The notes below the pieces were generated by a model. It saw only the letters and a list, made by a program, of their open reading frames with translations, ran no database searches and was not told the DNA's origin. The translations under genes were made by a program, and so were the position numbers. A stretch of DNA of 64,000 nucleotides from Vandammella animalimorsus (GTDB lineage Bacteria > Pseudomonadota > Gammaproteobacteria > Burkholderiales > Burkholderiaceae_C), in NCBI RefSeq assembly GCF_002285285.1, contig NZ_NSJF01000003.1, positions 124,001 through 188,000 of the forward strand. Direction: 5' to 3'. Positions 16,831 to 26,684 of the stretch are shown here, in pieces. Each line of letters begins with the position of its first letter. Position 1 is the stretch's first letter.

Positions 16831-17730
16831 ATGATGCCCATTACCGACCCCGGCGCCGCGCAACAGTTGTTGGCGCAAGGCCAGGCCGCACTGCAACGCG
16901 GCGATCTTTCGGCCGCAGCCCAAGCCCTGGGCGCCGCCCGCGGCCATGCCGACACGCGGCTTGCGGCCCACAATTTGATCGAGCGCCACCGGCTCGATGG
17001 CGCTTTCGGCGCTTGGACCGGGCTGGACTGCACGATCTCGCCCGCCGACGATATCTTCCATTTCTTCGCCGGCCACCCCACCTCCATCAACCCGCTGCGC
17101 GACTACTTCGCCGATGGTTGGCGCACGCTGGCGGAGTTGATGCTGTTGATGGAGGCCGCAGGCAAGCCGCTTCTAAGCACGCAGCACTTCCTGGAGTTCG
17201 CCAGCGGCCACGGGCGCTTTACGCGGCATCTGGTCAAGGCCCTGGGCGCGCCGCGCGTGACGGTCTCGGACGTGGTGCCCGATGCCGTGGCCTTCGCCCG
17301 CCAGACCTTTGGCGTGGCCGGTTTCGTCTCCAGCAACGACCCGCAGGCCCTGGCCTGGCCGCGCCAGTGGGATGTGGTGTTCGTGCTGTCGCTGTTCAGC
17401 CATTTGCCCGCTTCGCGCTGGAGCCCCTGGCTGGCACATTTGTACGCTGCCGTGCAACCCGGCGGGCTGCTGATTTTCACAACCCACGGCGCCGAGGCGC
17501 TGCGCAAGCAAAACGTCCAGCTCGACGAGGGCGGCTTTCGCTTCTTTGCTTCCAGCGAATCGCACGCCATCGACGCCCAGGAGTACGGCACGACCTTCAC
17601 CTCCAGCCAGTTCGTACGCCAGCAGATCGCGCAGCACCTTCCCGGCAGCCGCCTGCTGTGCCACCAGGAGGCCTGCTTCTGGAGCCATCAAGACGCCTTC
17701 GTGCTGCAAAAGCCGCAGACCGCAGGCTAA
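16831..17730 (+). CDS. SAM-dependent class I methyltransferase
   Basis: A 299-residue protein. An N-terminal region of about 115 residues with TPR-like Ala/Leu helices precedes a Rossmann methyltransferase core. Motif I is FLEFASGHGRFTRHL (120-134), followed by the acidic VTVSDVVPDAV strand and WDVVFVLSLFSHLPASRW, which is motif IV-like. A C-terminal HQEACFWSHQDAFVLQK closes the fold. Lying between wzt and a giant membrane protein, it may methylate the exported glycan, for instance as a chain-terminating cap read by Wzt; this is inference. The ATG at 16831 is the best start. Confidence 0.8.
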   Translation: MMPITDPGAAQQLLAQGQAALQRGDLSAAAQALGAARGHADTRLAAHNLIERHRLDGAFGAWTGLDCTISPADDIFHFFAGHPTSINPLRDYFADGWRTLAELMLLMEAAGKPLLSTQHFLEFASGHGRFTRHLVKALGAPRVTVSDVVPDAVAFARQTFGVAGFVSSNDPQALAWPRQWDVVFVLSLFSHLPASRWSPWLAHLYAAVQPGGLLIFTTHGAEALRKQNVQLDEGGFRFFASSESHAIDAQEYGTTFTSSQFVRQQIAQHLPGSRLLCHQEACFWSHQDAFVLQKPQTAG

Positions 17731-17745
17731 GACAGCTGAGCAGCA

Positions 17746-20517
17746 ATGTGCCGCATGTGCAGCGCCAACCCGAGCATGCCCGCCGCCACAGGCCACGGTC
17801 ACCACCGGCCTGCCCGATCGTTGCCGCCGGCGCGCTGGCTCATGGCCCTAATGCTGGTACTAGCATTGCTGATCGGGCCAGGGCAGGCCCGCGCAACAAC
17901 AGCCCCTGCTGACAGCATCGCCACCGAAGCTGCCAGCCAAGCAGCCCCGCTCAAGGCACAGCAACCGCCGCTGCAGCCCGGTCAGGCTTTTCTGGAGAGC
18001 GTGCAGCTCGATGCCCAACGGCGCCTGACGCTCTCGGGCTGGGCCGGGCTCTACCACGGCAACGCCTTCATCACCCAAGCCACCGTCTGGGTCGACGACA
18101 CCCCCATCTACACCGGCCGCCTGGGCTATGCCCTCGACCGGCCCGGCGTGGCCCAACACACCGGCCGCGCCCTATGGCAAAGCAGCGGCTTTGCCTTGCC
18201 AGTGCGCATCCCGGCGCACATCGCCGCCGGCCCGGCGCGCCTGCGCATGCAGGTGCTGGCCACCGATGGCAGCCGCATTGATGTGGTGCCGCTGCACGGC
18301 AGCGAACAGATCGACATCCCCCCCGCAGCGCAGGCCTCGCTCGCTGCGCGCTGGATGCTGTGGCTGGCTCTGGCGCTGCCCCTGCTGGCCTGGTGCCTGG
18401 GCCTGGAGCGCCCGCGCCGCGCCGCCGACCAGCCCTTGGCAGAGCCGCCCACACAAGCTGGCACCGCGCAGGCTGCCGATACAACAGGCGCACGCCGCTT
18501 CGGCCTGGCCTTGCTGGCATCGCTGGCGCTGCTGGTCGGCGCCGGCTGGACGGGCTCCTCACTGCCGCTGTTGCTGGAGCAAGCCAACCGCACTGCACCG
18601 CTGGTAGCGCACGACGCCCAGCTGCTCTACGGCCAGGCGCAGGCCGTGCGCTCGGACGAGTGGCTGGTGGTCACGCCACTGGCCATCAGCCAGGCGCACG
18701 CCACGCCACGCTGGCCGAGCATCAACCCCTTGCACGGTTGGCCGGGCCAGAACATGAACGTGGTGGGCATGACGGGCGTGCCCATTGCCAACTGGGCTGC
18801 CCTGGCGCGCCCTGCCAGCTGGGGCTTTTTCCTGCTGCCGCTGCGCCAGGCCCTGGCCTGGGCCTGGTGGCTGCCATTCTTTCTGTGCTTTGCCACGCTG
18901 TGGTGGCTGCTGCGCCGCACGTTTGCCCTGCCCTGGCGGCAGGCGGCGCTGCTGGCTGCCAGCGTCAGCGCCTCAGGCTATGCGGTAAGTTGGTCGGGCT
19001 GGCCTGCCTATGCCATTGGCCTGGCTGCGGCCGTTACCCTGGCGGCCCAGCAGCTGCTGCGCAGCCACAACTCCGTGCAGGCCGGGCTGGCCGCCATTGC
19101 CCTGGGCTGGGCCGGCGCGGCGCTGGTGCTGTTGCTTTACCCCGCCTGGCAGGTGCCTCTGGGCTATCTGATGGGGATGTTGGGCCTGGCATGGGTTTGG
19201 CAACAACGCCGCCAATTGCCCATGCTGCAAGCGCCGCAATGGCGGGGCCTGGCCCTGGCTGCCGTGCTGGCAGCACTGACTGCCACCGCCTTGCTGCTGG
19301 CCTGGCTGGGCGAAGGCCGCCCGGCCATCGAGGCCTTGCGCCAGACCATCTACCCCGGCGCGCGCTCCACCGACCTGGGCGGCTATGTCGATCCCTGGCA
19401 CTTGCTCAAGGGCATGACCAACTTGGTGACGCTGCACACCTCGTCGCTGTGGTCCATCCCCAGTGACTCGGGCGGCTATATCTATGTGTTGCCGCCGCTG
19501 GCCCTGGCCACGGCGCTGCGCTGCTGGGCCTTGCGGCGTGTGGATGCCATTGCATTGGCGTTGTGGCTGTTCATCGCCTGGCTGCTGGCCTACATGTTCA
19601 TCGGTCTGCCCGGCTGGCTGAGCAAGGCCTCGCTGTGGAGCCTGGCGCCTGCATTCCGCACCGACATCGCACTGGGCCTGGCCCAGGCCCTGGTGTTGGC
19701 ATGGCTACTTGCACCAGCCAATCAGGCCACGACCGGCCAAGCCTGGCAACAAGCTCCGCGCTGGTTGGCGCTGCTGGCTGGCCTGGGTTTTGCCTGGCAC
19801 ACGCACCAGCTGCTGGGCATGCAACCCCTACCCAGCCAGGATTGGCTGCTGCCCGGCAGCTGGTGGCTGATCTGCGCCCTGGCAGGCCTGATCGCAGCCT
19901 GGTTGGTGCGCGGCCAGACCATGCAGGCCATGACCTTGCTTTGCCTGTGGGGGCTGGCCACGGCCTTGCCCTTCAATCCACTGGGCCTGGCGCCCAGCCA
20001 GCTGCGCCCAGCGCCCGCCTTGCAGCAGGCCCTAAGCGATTGGCCAGCCGCGACAGCCTCATCGCCCCAAGGCAACAACACAACAGGCCCAAGGCTGGCC
20101 GTGGTGGGTCAGCCCGCCTGGGCCAACGCACTGGCTGCCAGCGGTGTGGCAGTGCTCAACACCACCTTCTATGAGCCGCCGCTGGCCTTCTGGCACAGAC
20201 TCGATCCACAGCAGCAGCTGCGCGAGCAATACAACCGCTACCAGCACCTGCATATCGTGCTAAAGCCCCAACCCACAGCAGCTGGCGGCTGGAGCGCTGC
20301 GGCACCAAACATGGATCGGGTCGAGCTGCGCTTGGATGCGGAGCGCTTCGATTTCCGTCTGCTGCCCATCGACGCCGTATTGGCCAACTGGCGCGACGCA
20401 CAGCAACTGCAGGCCAACCCCAGCTTGCAGGAACAGGCCAAGCAAGCCGGCCCCAGCCAGGCCAGGGATGGTGCACAAGACGGCTGGGTACTGTTTGCCG
20501 TGCAGCGCGCTGAGTGA
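17746..20517 (+). CDS. Large polytopic membrane protein of the glycan locus (DUF7657/GT-C-like)
   Basis: A protein of up to 923 residues. The N-terminal 190 residues hold a signal-anchor (MALMLVLALLIGPGQA) and a periplasmic beta-rich domain (RRLTLSGWAGLYHGNAFITQATVWVDD). Then come about a dozen hydrophobic helices with loops such as PSINPLHGWPGQNMNVVGM, and a C-terminal soluble domain (LAVVGQPAWANALAASGVAV). The layout resembles large GT-C-like or DUF7657 proteins in O-antigen and capsule loci that are thought to modify glycans at the periplasmic face. The start is uncertain: ATG 17746 or a Met at 17842. It begins 15 bases after the methyltransferase. Function is not established. Confidence 0.6.
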   Translation: MCRMCSANPSMPAATGHGHHRPARSLPPARWLMALMLVLALLIGPGQARATTAPADSIATEAASQAAPLKAQQPPLQPGQAFLESVQLDAQRRLTLSGWAGLYHGNAFITQATVWVDDTPIYTGRLGYALDRPGVAQHTGRALWQSSGFALPVRIPAHIAAGPARLRMQVLATDGSRIDVVPLHGSEQIDIPPAAQASLAARWMLWLALALPLLAWCLGLERPRRAADQPLAEPPTQAGTAQAADTTGARRFGLALLASLALLVGAGWTGSSLPLLLEQANRTAPLVAHDAQLLYGQAQAVRSDEWLVVTPLAISQAHATPRWPSINPLHGWPGQNMNVVGMTGVPIANWAALARPASWGFFLLPLRQALAWAWWLPFFLCFATLWWLLRRTFALPWRQAALLAASVSASGYAVSWSGWPAYAIGLAAAVTLAAQQLLRSHNSVQAGLAAIALGWAGAALVLLLYPAWQVPLGYLMGMLGLAWVWQQRRQLPMLQAPQWRGLALAAVLAALTATALLLAWLGEGRPAIEALRQTIYPGARSTDLGGYVDPWHLLKGMTNLVTLHTSSLWSIPSDSGGYIYVLPPLALATALRCWALRRVDAIALALWLFIAWLLAYMFIGLPGWLSKASLWSLAPAFRTDIALGLAQALVLAWLLAPANQATTGQAWQQAPRWLALLAGLGFAWHTHQLLGMQPLPSQDWLLPGSWWLICALAGLIAAWLVRGQTMQAMTLLCLWGLATALPFNPLGLAPSQLRPAPALQQALSDWPAATASSPQGNNTTGPRLAVVGQPAWANALAASGVAVLNTTFYEPPLAFWHRLDPQQQLREQYNRYQHLHIVLKPQPTAAGGWSAAAPNMDRVELRLDAERFDFRLLPIDAVLANWRDAQQLQANPSLQEQAKQAGPSQARDGAQDGWVLFAVQRAE

Positions 20518-20800
20518 AACCGCATGTAGAACCACATGCGCAAAATCCCAGCGGAGAGGACAAAAGCGCTTGGAATGGGCAAAGCCGTCGCCTATCCCCC
20601 TTTGAGCAGCGCGGGCGGCTTGCGATCTCCTCATAGCGCGCAGGCTTTGTGCGGCACCACAGGCTGCCGCCCAGGTCACATGACTGCTCGCTTGCAGAGA
20701 TTTTGAGCTGACTCCAAATACGCCAAACCCGAGCGCATCGCATATCACTTGCACTCCTTGCGATTCAGGCCGATAAGCGACAACCAGACAAACAATGCAT
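20518..20800. other. Spacer after the glycan locus
   Basis: No gene is supported in these 283 bases. Directly after the membrane-protein stop a weak inverted repeat (CGCATGT/ACATGCG, 20521-20540) could serve as its transcript end. The rest shows no recognisable signal. Confidence 0.5.
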
Positions 20801-20833
20801 AAAAAAAGCAAGCCACACTTTTGTGTGGCTTGC
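20801..20833 (-). terminator. Rho-independent terminator after tRNA-fMet and the alpha operon
   Basis: On the minus strand GCAAGCCACAC pairs with GTGTGGCTTGC around AAAA and is followed by seven T residues. It lies 7 bases beyond the tRNA 3' end. Confidence 0.9.
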
Positions 20834-20840
20834 TTGCATT

Positions 20841-20917
<77 letters not shown>

Positions 20918-20941
20918 GTAAGCCGCTAGTATAGCACCGTT

Positions 20942-21343
20942 TTATTCTGCTGCTTGCTTTTCAGCAGAAATTTCTTCCTGCTCTTCGGGGCGGTCGACCA
21001 GCTCCATCAGCGCCATGGGGGCGTTGTCGCCCACACGGAAGCCCATTTTCAGGATGCGCGTGTAGCCACCGGGACGGGCCTTGTAACGCGGGCCCAGCTC
21101 GGTAAACAGCTTGGTGACGGCCTCACGATCGCGCAAGCGGCTGAATGCCAGGCGGCGGTTGGCCACCGAGTCGTTCTTGGCCAGGGTGATCAGGGGCTCG
21201 ACCACACGGCGCAGTTCCTTGGCCTTGGGCAAGGTGGTCTTGATCAGTTCATGATGAATGAGCGAATTGCTCATGTTGCGCAGCATGGCTTGGCGATGTG
21301 CGCTGGTACGATTCAATTTACGAAGTCCGTTGCGGTGTCGCAT
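20942..21343 (-). CDS. rplQ: 50S ribosomal protein L17
   Basis: A 133-residue L17. [21 protein letters not shown] is the invariant start and [21 protein letters not shown] the usual end of the globular part; the last 15 residues are an acidic tail. It binds 23S rRNA near the exit tunnel. It closes the alpha operon, 188 bases after rpoA, an unusually long gap that contains an inverted repeat. Confidence 0.98.
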   Translation of the reverse strand: MRHRNGLRKLNRTSAHRQAMLRNMSNSLIHHELIKTTLPKAKELRRVVEPLITLAKNDSVANRRLAFSRLRDREAVTKLFTELGPRYKARPGGYTRILKMGFRVGDNAPMALMELVDRPEEQEEISAEKQAAE

Positions 21344-21431
21344 AGTGTTTCCTTATCAAAATGGCTGCGGGCCGGATCAGGTACCCGCAGGTGCAACAAA
21401 AACAGGGATAGGTCAAAAAGATTTGTCTGGA

Positions 21432-21453
21432 AGGCCAAAGGCCCTTTGGGCCT
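21432..21453 (-). other. Inverted repeat in the rpoA-rplQ spacer
   Basis: AGGCCAAAGG and CCTTTGGGCCT can pair with a single offset. No T run follows, so a processing or stabilising hairpin is more likely than a terminator. Confidence 0.45.
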
Positions 21454-21531
21454 AGCTGAGCGGCAGGCATAGAGAAGGGGGGCCAGGCGCGGCGCCCTTC
21501 ACACCCAAGCATTCGCCCGCTGCCCAAGGCA

Positions 21532-22518
21532 TCACTCGAGACCAGCAGGCGGCCAGTTCTCCAGCTTCATGCCCAGGGTCAGGCCACGCGAGGCCAGCAC
21601 TTCCTTGATCTCGTTGAGCGATTTGCGCCCCAGATTCGGGGTCTTGAGCAGCTCGTTGTCGGTGCGCTGGATCAGATCGCCGATGTAGTAGATGTTCTCG
21701 GCCTTGAGGCAGTTGGCCGAACGCACCGTCAGCTCCAGCTCGTCCACCGGACGCAGCAGGATCGGGTCGAAGGTCGCGGCGCTGCGCGAGGCAGCAGGCG
21801 CATCGAAGGCGGCCAGATCGCCATCGTCAAGCTGTGCAAACACGGCCAGTTGCTCCACGAGGATCTTGGCCGAGGTGCGCACCGCATCTTCGGCCGTGAT
21901 CGCGCCATTGGTCTCGATTTCCATGACCAGCTTGTCCAGGTCGGTGCGCTGCTCCACACGGGCGTTTTCCACTGTGTAGTTGACGCGCAGCACCGGCGAG
22001 AAGGAGGCGTCCAGCACGATGCGACCGATCGACTTGTTCGACTCATCGCCAAAGCGTCGCACCGTACCGGGCACATAGCCGCGGCCTTTCTCGACCTTGA
22101 TCTGCATATCCAGCTTGGCGCCTTGCGACATGTGGGCAATGACGTGCTCGGGGTTCACGATCTCCACATCGTGCGGCGTCTGGATGTCCGCCGCCGTGAC
22201 CACGCCTTCGCCGTCCTTGCGCAGGCTCAGCGTCACTTCATCGCGGTTGTGCAGCTTGAAGACCACGCCCTTGAGGTTCAGCAAGATGCCGACCACGTCC
22301 TCTTGGATGCCATCGATGCTGGAGAACTCGTGCAGCACGCCCGCGATCGTGACCTCGGTGGGTGCATAGCCAATCATCGACGACAGCAGGACCCGGCGCA
22401 GCGCGTTGCCCAAGGTGTGGCCATAGCCACGCTCGAACGGCTCGAGCTCGACCTTGGCTCGGTTGTGGCCGATTTGTTCCACGCTGATGGTCTTGGGCTT
22501 TAGCAAATTGGTCTGCAT
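21532..22518 (-). CDS. rpoA: DNA-directed RNA polymerase subunit alpha
   Basis: A 328-residue alpha subunit. The N-terminal domain (about 1-230) carries [22 protein letters not shown] for dimer assembly and [22 protein letters not shown] linker leads to the C-terminal domain (about 245-320) with [29 protein letters not shown] and [14 protein letters not shown], which contact UP elements and activators. It lies between rpsD and rplQ, the standard alpha-operon place, but with a 207-base spacer upstream. Confidence 0.98.
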   Translation of the reverse strand: MQTNLLKPKTISVEQIGHNRAKVELEPFERGYGHTLGNALRRVLLSSMIGYAPTEVTIAGVLHEFSSIDGIQEDVVGILLNLKGVVFKLHNRDEVTLSLRKDGEGVVTAADIQTPHDVEIVNPEHVIAHMSQGAKLDMQIKVEKGRGYVPGTVRRFGDESNKSIGRIVLDASFSPVLRVNYTVENARVEQRTDLDKLVMEIETNGAITAEDAVRTSAKILVEQLAVFAQLDDGDLAAFDAPAASRSAATFDPILLRPVDELELTVRSANCLKAENIYYIGDLIQRTDNELLKTPNLGRKSLNEIKEVLASRGLTLGMKLENWPPAGLE

Positions 22519-22576
22519 ATTTACTTCCTGTCAATACCCCCGGCTCGTTACACCGGTAAGGCTGGTGAAGCGAATA

Positions 22577-22598
22577 AACCGCGAACGGAGTCGCGGTT
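22577..22598 (-). other. Perfect 8-bp inverted repeat between rpsD and rpoA
   Basis: AACCGCGA and TCGCGGTT flank a six-base loop. On the transcribed strand it is followed by TATTCG rather than a T tract. It may adjust the ratio of rpsD to rpoA transcripts or be a processing site. Confidence 0.55.
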
Positions 22599-22725
22599 CA
22601 AATGAGTGATTCCATTTCCCGATGAAGGCTGCACACGAAGTGTTGCTGTAGACATTGGCAGGCCAAGGCCGGCGGGTGCTCCAGCAGCAATGCTTGCATC
22701 GAAAAATGGAATGAATCAGGCCGGA

Positions 22726-23349
22726 TCAACGCGAATACAGTTCGACGATCAGCGATTCGTTGATGTCTGCACCGAACTCATCACGATCGGGAGCCTTCTT
22801 GAAAGTGCCCTCTGCCTTGTCGACAGCCACTTCCACCCAGCCCGGGAAGCCCAGTTGCTGTGCCAGTTGCAGCGCTTCCTGCACACGGGCCTGGTTGCGC
22901 GACTTCTCACGCACAGCCACCACGTCACCGGCCTTGACCTGGTAGGAGGGAATGTTCACCGGCTGACCATTGACCAGGATCGCCTTGTGCGAAACCAGCT
23001 GGCGCGCCTCGGCACGGGTCGAGCCAAAGCCCATGCGGTAAACGACGTTGTCCAGGCGCGACTCCAGCAGCGAAAGCAGATTGGAGCCGGTGTTGCCACG
23101 GCGGCGGTCGGCCTCGGCGAAGTAGCGGCGGAATTGCTTTTCCAGCACGCCATACATGCGGCGAACCTTTTGCTTCTCACGCAGCTGCAGGCCATAGTCG
23201 GAAGTGCGCGCACCCGAAGTGCGGCCATGTTGGCCGGGCTTGGTATCGAACTTGGCCTTGTCGGCAATGGAGCGGCGAGCGCTCTTGAGGAACAGGTCCG
23301 TGCCTTCACGGCGGGACAGCTTGGCCTTGGGCCCAATATAACGTGCCAC
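22726..23349 (-). CDS. rpsD: 30S ribosomal protein S4
   Basis: A 207-residue S4. It opens [21 protein letters not shown] and has the S4 RNA-binding segment [40 protein letters not shown]. It lacks the N-terminal Cys zinc motif seen in some bacteria. S4 nucleates 16S assembly and in E. coli represses its own operon at the rpsM leader. It lies 97 bases after rpsK. Confidence 0.98.
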   Translation of the reverse strand: MARYIGPKAKLSRREGTDLFLKSARRSIADKAKFDTKPGQHGRTSGARTSDYGLQLREKQKVRRMYGVLEKQFRRYFAEADRRRGNTGSNLLSLLESRLDNVVYRMGFGSTRAEARQLVSHKAILVNGQPVNIPSYQVKAGDVVAVREKSRNQARVQEALQLAQQLGFPGWVEVAVDKAEGTFKKAPDRDEFGADINESLIVELYSR

Positions 23350-23446
23350 TTGATTTCCTTTGATTCAACTGCTGCATGGCCCAAAGCCATGCAGGAGCCA
23401 CACGCGCCTTGGCGCAGCGACGGTGGCGGTGGTCTTGACGAAGAGA

Positions 23447-23845
23447 TTAGATGCGACGGCGCTTTTGCGGGCGGCAGCCGTTGTGCGGAATCGGGGTCAC
23501 ATCGGAGATCGATGTGATGCGAATGCCCAGGGCGCCCAAGGCGCGCACCGAAGATTCGCGACCGGGGCCAGGCCCCTTGATTTCCACATCCAGATTCTTG
23601 ATGCCGTGCTCGATGGCGGCGCGGCCAGCCACCTCGGAAGCAACCTGGGCAGCAAACGGGGTCGACTTGCGCGAGCCCTTGAAGCCCTGGCCACCGGAGG
23701 AAGCCCACGACAGAGCGTTGCCCTGGCGATCGGTGATGGTGATGATGGTGTTGTTGAACGATGCATGGATGTGAGCAACACCATCCGCAATGTTCTTGCG
23801 GACTTTCTTGCGCACACGCTGCGACGCGGAAGAGCCTTTAGCCAT
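23447..23845 (-). CDS. rpsK: 30S ribosomal protein S11
   Basis: A 132-residue S11 with [37 protein letters not shown] and the basic end [11 protein letters not shown]. It sits on the small-subunit platform near the mRNA exit. It is separated from rpsM by 153 bases containing an inverted repeat. Confidence 0.98.
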   Translation of the reverse strand: MAKGSSASQRVRKKVRKNIADGVAHIHASFNNTIITITDRQGNALSWASSGGQGFKGSRKSTPFAAQVASEVAGRAAIEHGIKNLDVEIKGPGPGRESSVRALGALGIRITSISDVTPIPHNGCRPQKRRRI

Positions 23846-23931
23846 TGTGTTCCTTCAATGCCAACTGGATGAATCGCGATCCATTCCTATTGCCCACCCA
23901 TAAAAACTGAAGATGGACATACCGCACTCTG

Positions 23932-23951
23932 AGCAGTGCGGCACATATTGC
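23932..23951 (-). other. Inverted repeat in the rpsM-rpsK spacer
   Basis: CCGCACT and AGTGCGG form a perfect 7-bp stem with a six-base loop. There is no T run on either side. Confidence 0.5.
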
Positions 23952-23998
23952 GCCGCGTTTGCTCATGCGACGGCAACAAGAATGGAAGGTCGAGGTAA

Positions 23999-24352
23999 TT
24001 ACTTGACGCCCTTGCGCGGACCCTTGCGGGTGCGGGCATTGGTGCGGGTACGCTGGCCACGCATGGGCAGGCCACGGCGATGACGGAAGCCACGATAGCA
24101 GCCGATATCCATCAGGCGCTTGATGTTCATCGTGGTTTCACGGCGCAGGTCACCCTCGATCGTGAACTGGGCGATCTGGTCGCGGATCTTCTCCAGGTCG
24201 GCATCCGTCAGGTCCTTGACCTTTTTGGAATACTCGATGCCTGCAGCCTCGCAGATCTTGCGTGCGCGCGAGCGACCGATGCCATAGATTGCCGTCAAGC
24301 CGATCTCAGTGTGCTTGTGCGGCGGTACGTTGATACCAGCAATACGTGCCAT
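23999..24352 (-). CDS. rpsM: 30S ribosomal protein S13
   Basis: A 117-residue S13 with [20 protein letters not shown], the helix-two-turn-helix region and the basic tail [18 protein letters not shown]. It contacts the P-site tRNA and forms bridges to the large subunit. It follows rpmJ by 17 bases and begins the alpha part of the run. Confidence 0.98.
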   Translation of the reverse strand: MARIAGINVPPHKHTEIGLTAIYGIGRSRARKICEAAGIEYSKKVKDLTDADLEKIRDQIAQFTIEGDLRRETTMNIKRLMDIGCYRGFRHRRGLPMRGQRTRTNARTRKGPRKGVK

Positions 24353-24369
24353 AACCGTCCTCTAATTCC

Positions 24370-24483
24370 TCAACCCTGACGCTGCTTGTGGCGCAGGTCT
24401 GTGCAGATCACGCGCACCACACCATTGCGGCGAATGATCTTGCAATTTCTACACATCTTCTTCACAGAAGCGGAAACTTTCAT
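24370..24483 (-). CDS. rpmJ: 50S ribosomal protein L36
   Basis: A 37-residue protein too short for most gene finders. It begins [21 protein letters not shown] and ends RHKQRQG. It is the zinc-binding (C+) type of L36: Cys11, Cys14, Cys27 and a late His can bind Zn. It lies 77 bases after secY and 17 bases before rpsM, its standard place. Confidence 0.95.
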   Translation of the reverse strand: MKVSASVKKMCRNCKIIRRNGVVRVICTDLRHKQRQG

Positions 24484-24560
24484 TGCGAACTCCCAAAATC
24501 CAAAAAGCCAAGATTCTCAAAAACCAATCCGAGCATGCAGGCATTCAAGACAACAGCACC

Positions 24561-25886
24561 TCAGCGGGCTGTGAGCTTGAAGTTGCCTTTTTTCAGCAGC
24601 GACTCGTACTGCTGCGACACCACATAGTTCTGCACCTGCGCCATGAAGTCCATGGTCACGACGACCAGAATCAGCAACGAGGTACCGCCAAAGTAGAACG
24701 GCACGTTGTACTTCAGTGTCAGGAACTCGGGGAAGAGGCAGACGGCAGTGATATAGATTGCACCTGCCAGCGTCAAGCGGGCCAGGATTTTATCAATATA
24801 TTTCGCCGTTTGCTCGCCTGGACGAATCCCGGGCACGAAGGCGCCGCTCTTCTTCAGGTTGTCTGCCGTTTCACGGCTGTTGAACACCAGCGCCGTATAG
24901 AAGAAGCAGAAGAAGATGATCGCCGATGCCAGCAGCAGCACATAGATGGGCTGCCCTGGCGTGAGCTTGGCCGCCGCATCGCGCAGACCGCGCATGAACC
25001 AGTTCGACGACTCGCCGCTGCTGAGCCAGCTCACCAGGGTGGCCGGCAACAGAATGATCGAGGAGGCGAAAATCGGCGGAATCACCCCTGCCATGTTCAG
25101 CTTGAGCGGCAGGTGCGATGCCGGGCTGGCGTACATCTTGTTGCCGACCTGACGGCGCGCATAGTTCACCAGGATCTTGCGCTGCGCCCGTTCGACGAAA
25201 ACCACGAAATAGGTCACCAGCACCACCAGGGCCATGATGAACAGCAGCGTGACGATGTGCATCGCACCTGTGCGAACCAACTCCAGCGTCCCCGAAATGG
25301 CGCTGGGCAAGCCAGCGGCAATGCCAGCAAAAATCAGAATCGAGATCCCGTTGCCGATGCCTCGTTCGGTGATCTGCTCGCCCAGCCACATCATGAACAG
25401 CGTCCCTGCCGTCAACGACACCATCGTCGTGACCTTGAAGCCCAGGCCTGGATTGAACACCAGACCAGGCTGGCTCTCCAGCATCACGGCAATACCCATG
25501 GACTGGAACAAGGCCAGCACCAGCGTGAAATAGCGCGTGTACTGCGTGATCTTGCGCCGGCCTGCCTCTCCATCCTTTTTCAGGGACACCAGTGCGGGCA
25601 CCACATAGGTCATCAGCTGAATGATGATCGATGCGGAGATGTAGGGCATGATCCCCAGCGCAAGCACCGAGAAACGCTCCAATGCACCACCGGAGAACAT
25701 GTTGAAGAGGTCGAGGATGCCCTGCGAGCCCGAGAACATCTCCTCAAGCCGCGCAGGATTGATCCCAGGCACGGGCACATGCGTGCCGATGCGGTAGACC
25801 ACCAGCGCCAGCAGCAAAAACACCAACCTGCGGCGCAGGTCGGCAAATTTGCCGGGTTTTGCCAATTGAGCGGAATTCGTTGCCAA
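24561..25886 (-). CDS. secY: Preprotein translocase subunit SecY
   Basis: A 441-residue SecY with ten membrane helices, the channel of the Sec translocon. Recognisable parts are [65 protein letters not shown] and the C-terminal SLLKKGNFK. The start is a TTG at 25884-25886: it gives (M)[16 protein letters not shown], the usual N-terminus in this bacterial group, and a GGGG lies a few bases upstream. The longer open frame beyond it is not SecY-like. It follows rplO after a 159-base spacer with a perfect 13-bp stem. Confidence 0.95.
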   Translation of the reverse strand: MATNSAQLAKPGKFADLRRRLVFLLLALVVYRIGTHVPVPGINPARLEEMFSGSQGILDLFNMFSGGALERFSVLALGIMPYISASIIIQLMTYVVPALVSLKKDGEAGRRKITQYTRYFTLVLALFQSMGIAVMLESQPGLVFNPGLGFKVTTMVSLTAGTLFMMWLGEQITERGIGNGISILIFAGIAAGLPSAISGTLELVRTGAMHIVTLLFIMALVVLVTYFVVFVERAQRKILVNYARRQVGNKMYASPASHLPLKLNMAGVIPPIFASSIILLPATLVSWLSSGESSNWFMRGLRDAAAKLTPGQPIYVLLLASAIIFFCFFYTALVFNSRETADNLKKSGAFVPGIRPGEQTAKYIDKILARLTLAGAIYITAVCLFPEFLTLKYNVPFYFGGTSLLILVVVTMDFMAQVQNYVVSQQYESLLKKGNFKLTAR

Positions 25887-25985
25887 GATCAAGCCCCATT
25901 CATGGTAGGTCGATGCAGTGCAAGCCGTGCTGTGCAGCCTCTGCCTGGCTTTCTTGTGGAAACACCAGAAGAACCACACCCCACA

Positions 25986-26014
25986 GACAGAGCCGGCCGC
26001 TGGCCGGCTCTGTC
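25986..26014 (-). other. Perfect 13-bp hairpin between rplO and secY
   Basis: GACAGAGCCGGCC and GGCCGGCTCTGTC are exact inverted repeats around a GCT loop, the strongest stem in the ribosomal region. On the minus strand it is followed by TGTGGGGTG, not a T tract. It could be a double-stranded processing site or a partial terminator that lowers secY expression relative to the ribosomal proteins. Confidence 0.7.
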
Positions 26015-26045
26015 ACTGCAGCCTTGTCGCGCAAGATGTGCCAAT

Positions 26046-26477
26046 TCAGGCCAGCGAGCCGCCGGCAGCTTCGATCGCAGCCTTTGCCCCGGCCGTGGCG
26101 CCAATGCCTGTCAGCTTAACAGCCCGGGTCAACTCACCGGACTTGACCACTTTGACCACCTTGGCGATGGAGCGCACCAGACCGGCCTGCTTGAGCACCA
26201 GGATATCGACCTCGGCGGCACCCAGGCGCTCCAGTTCGGCGAGTGTGACCTCGGCATTGAACTTCAGCGTCGTGGACTTGAAGCCGCGCTTGGGCAGGCG
26301 GCGTTGCAGCGGCATCTGGCCACCTTCAAAACCGACCTTGTGGTAGCCGCCGGCGCGGGATTTCTGACCCTTGTGACCGCGGCCTGCTGTCTTGCCCAGG
26401 CCAGAGCCAATGCCGCGACCGACACGGCGCTTGGCATGCTTGGCTCCCGCTGCGGGCTTGATGGTATTGAGTTGCAT
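26046..26477 (-). CDS. rplO: 50S ribosomal protein L15
   Basis: A 143-residue L15. The Gly-rich N-terminal extension ([21 protein letters not shown]) threads into 23S rRNA, followed by [17 protein letters not shown]. Two adjacent ATGs are possible; the one at 26477 gives MQLNTIKPA, the conserved start, and sits 6 bases from AAGGGG. Confidence 0.97.
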   Translation of the reverse strand: MQLNTIKPAAGAKHAKRRVGRGIGSGLGKTAGRGHKGQKSRAGGYHKVGFEGGQMPLQRRLPKRGFKSTTLKFNAEVTLAELERLGAAEVDILVLKQAGLVRSIAKVVKVVKSGELTRAVKLTGIGATAGAKAAIEAAGGSLA

Positions 26478-26487
26478 CATCCACCCC

Positions 26488-26670
26488 TTAGAGGACTCGG
26501 ACCAGATAGCTGATCTTGTTAATCATTCCACGCACTTCGGGCGTGTCCTTGAGTTCACTGACGCTGTTGAGCCTGCGCAGGCCCAGGCCGCGCACCGTGG
26601 CGCGGTGCGATTGATTCGTACCAATCGGGCTGCGAACCAGTTGAACCTTGATGGTTTGGTTTGTAGACAT
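26488..26670 (-). CDS. rpmD: 50S ribosomal protein L30
   Basis: A 60-residue L30 with [30 protein letters not shown] and a hydrophobic end. The ATG at 26670 has GAGAGG 8 bases upstream; a GTG three codons earlier overlaps that site and is rejected. It is packed between rpsE and rplO. Confidence 0.95.
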   Translation of the reverse strand: MSTNQTIKVQLVRSPIGTNQSHRATVRGLGLRRLNSVSELKDTPEVRGMINKISYLVRVL

Positions 26671-26684
26671 CGTGTGCACCTCTC

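Noticed and set aside
24483-26513. Open frame of 676 codons on the plus strand across secY and rplO
   Set aside because: Antisense to essential ribosomal and translocon genes; composition is that of a shadow frame.
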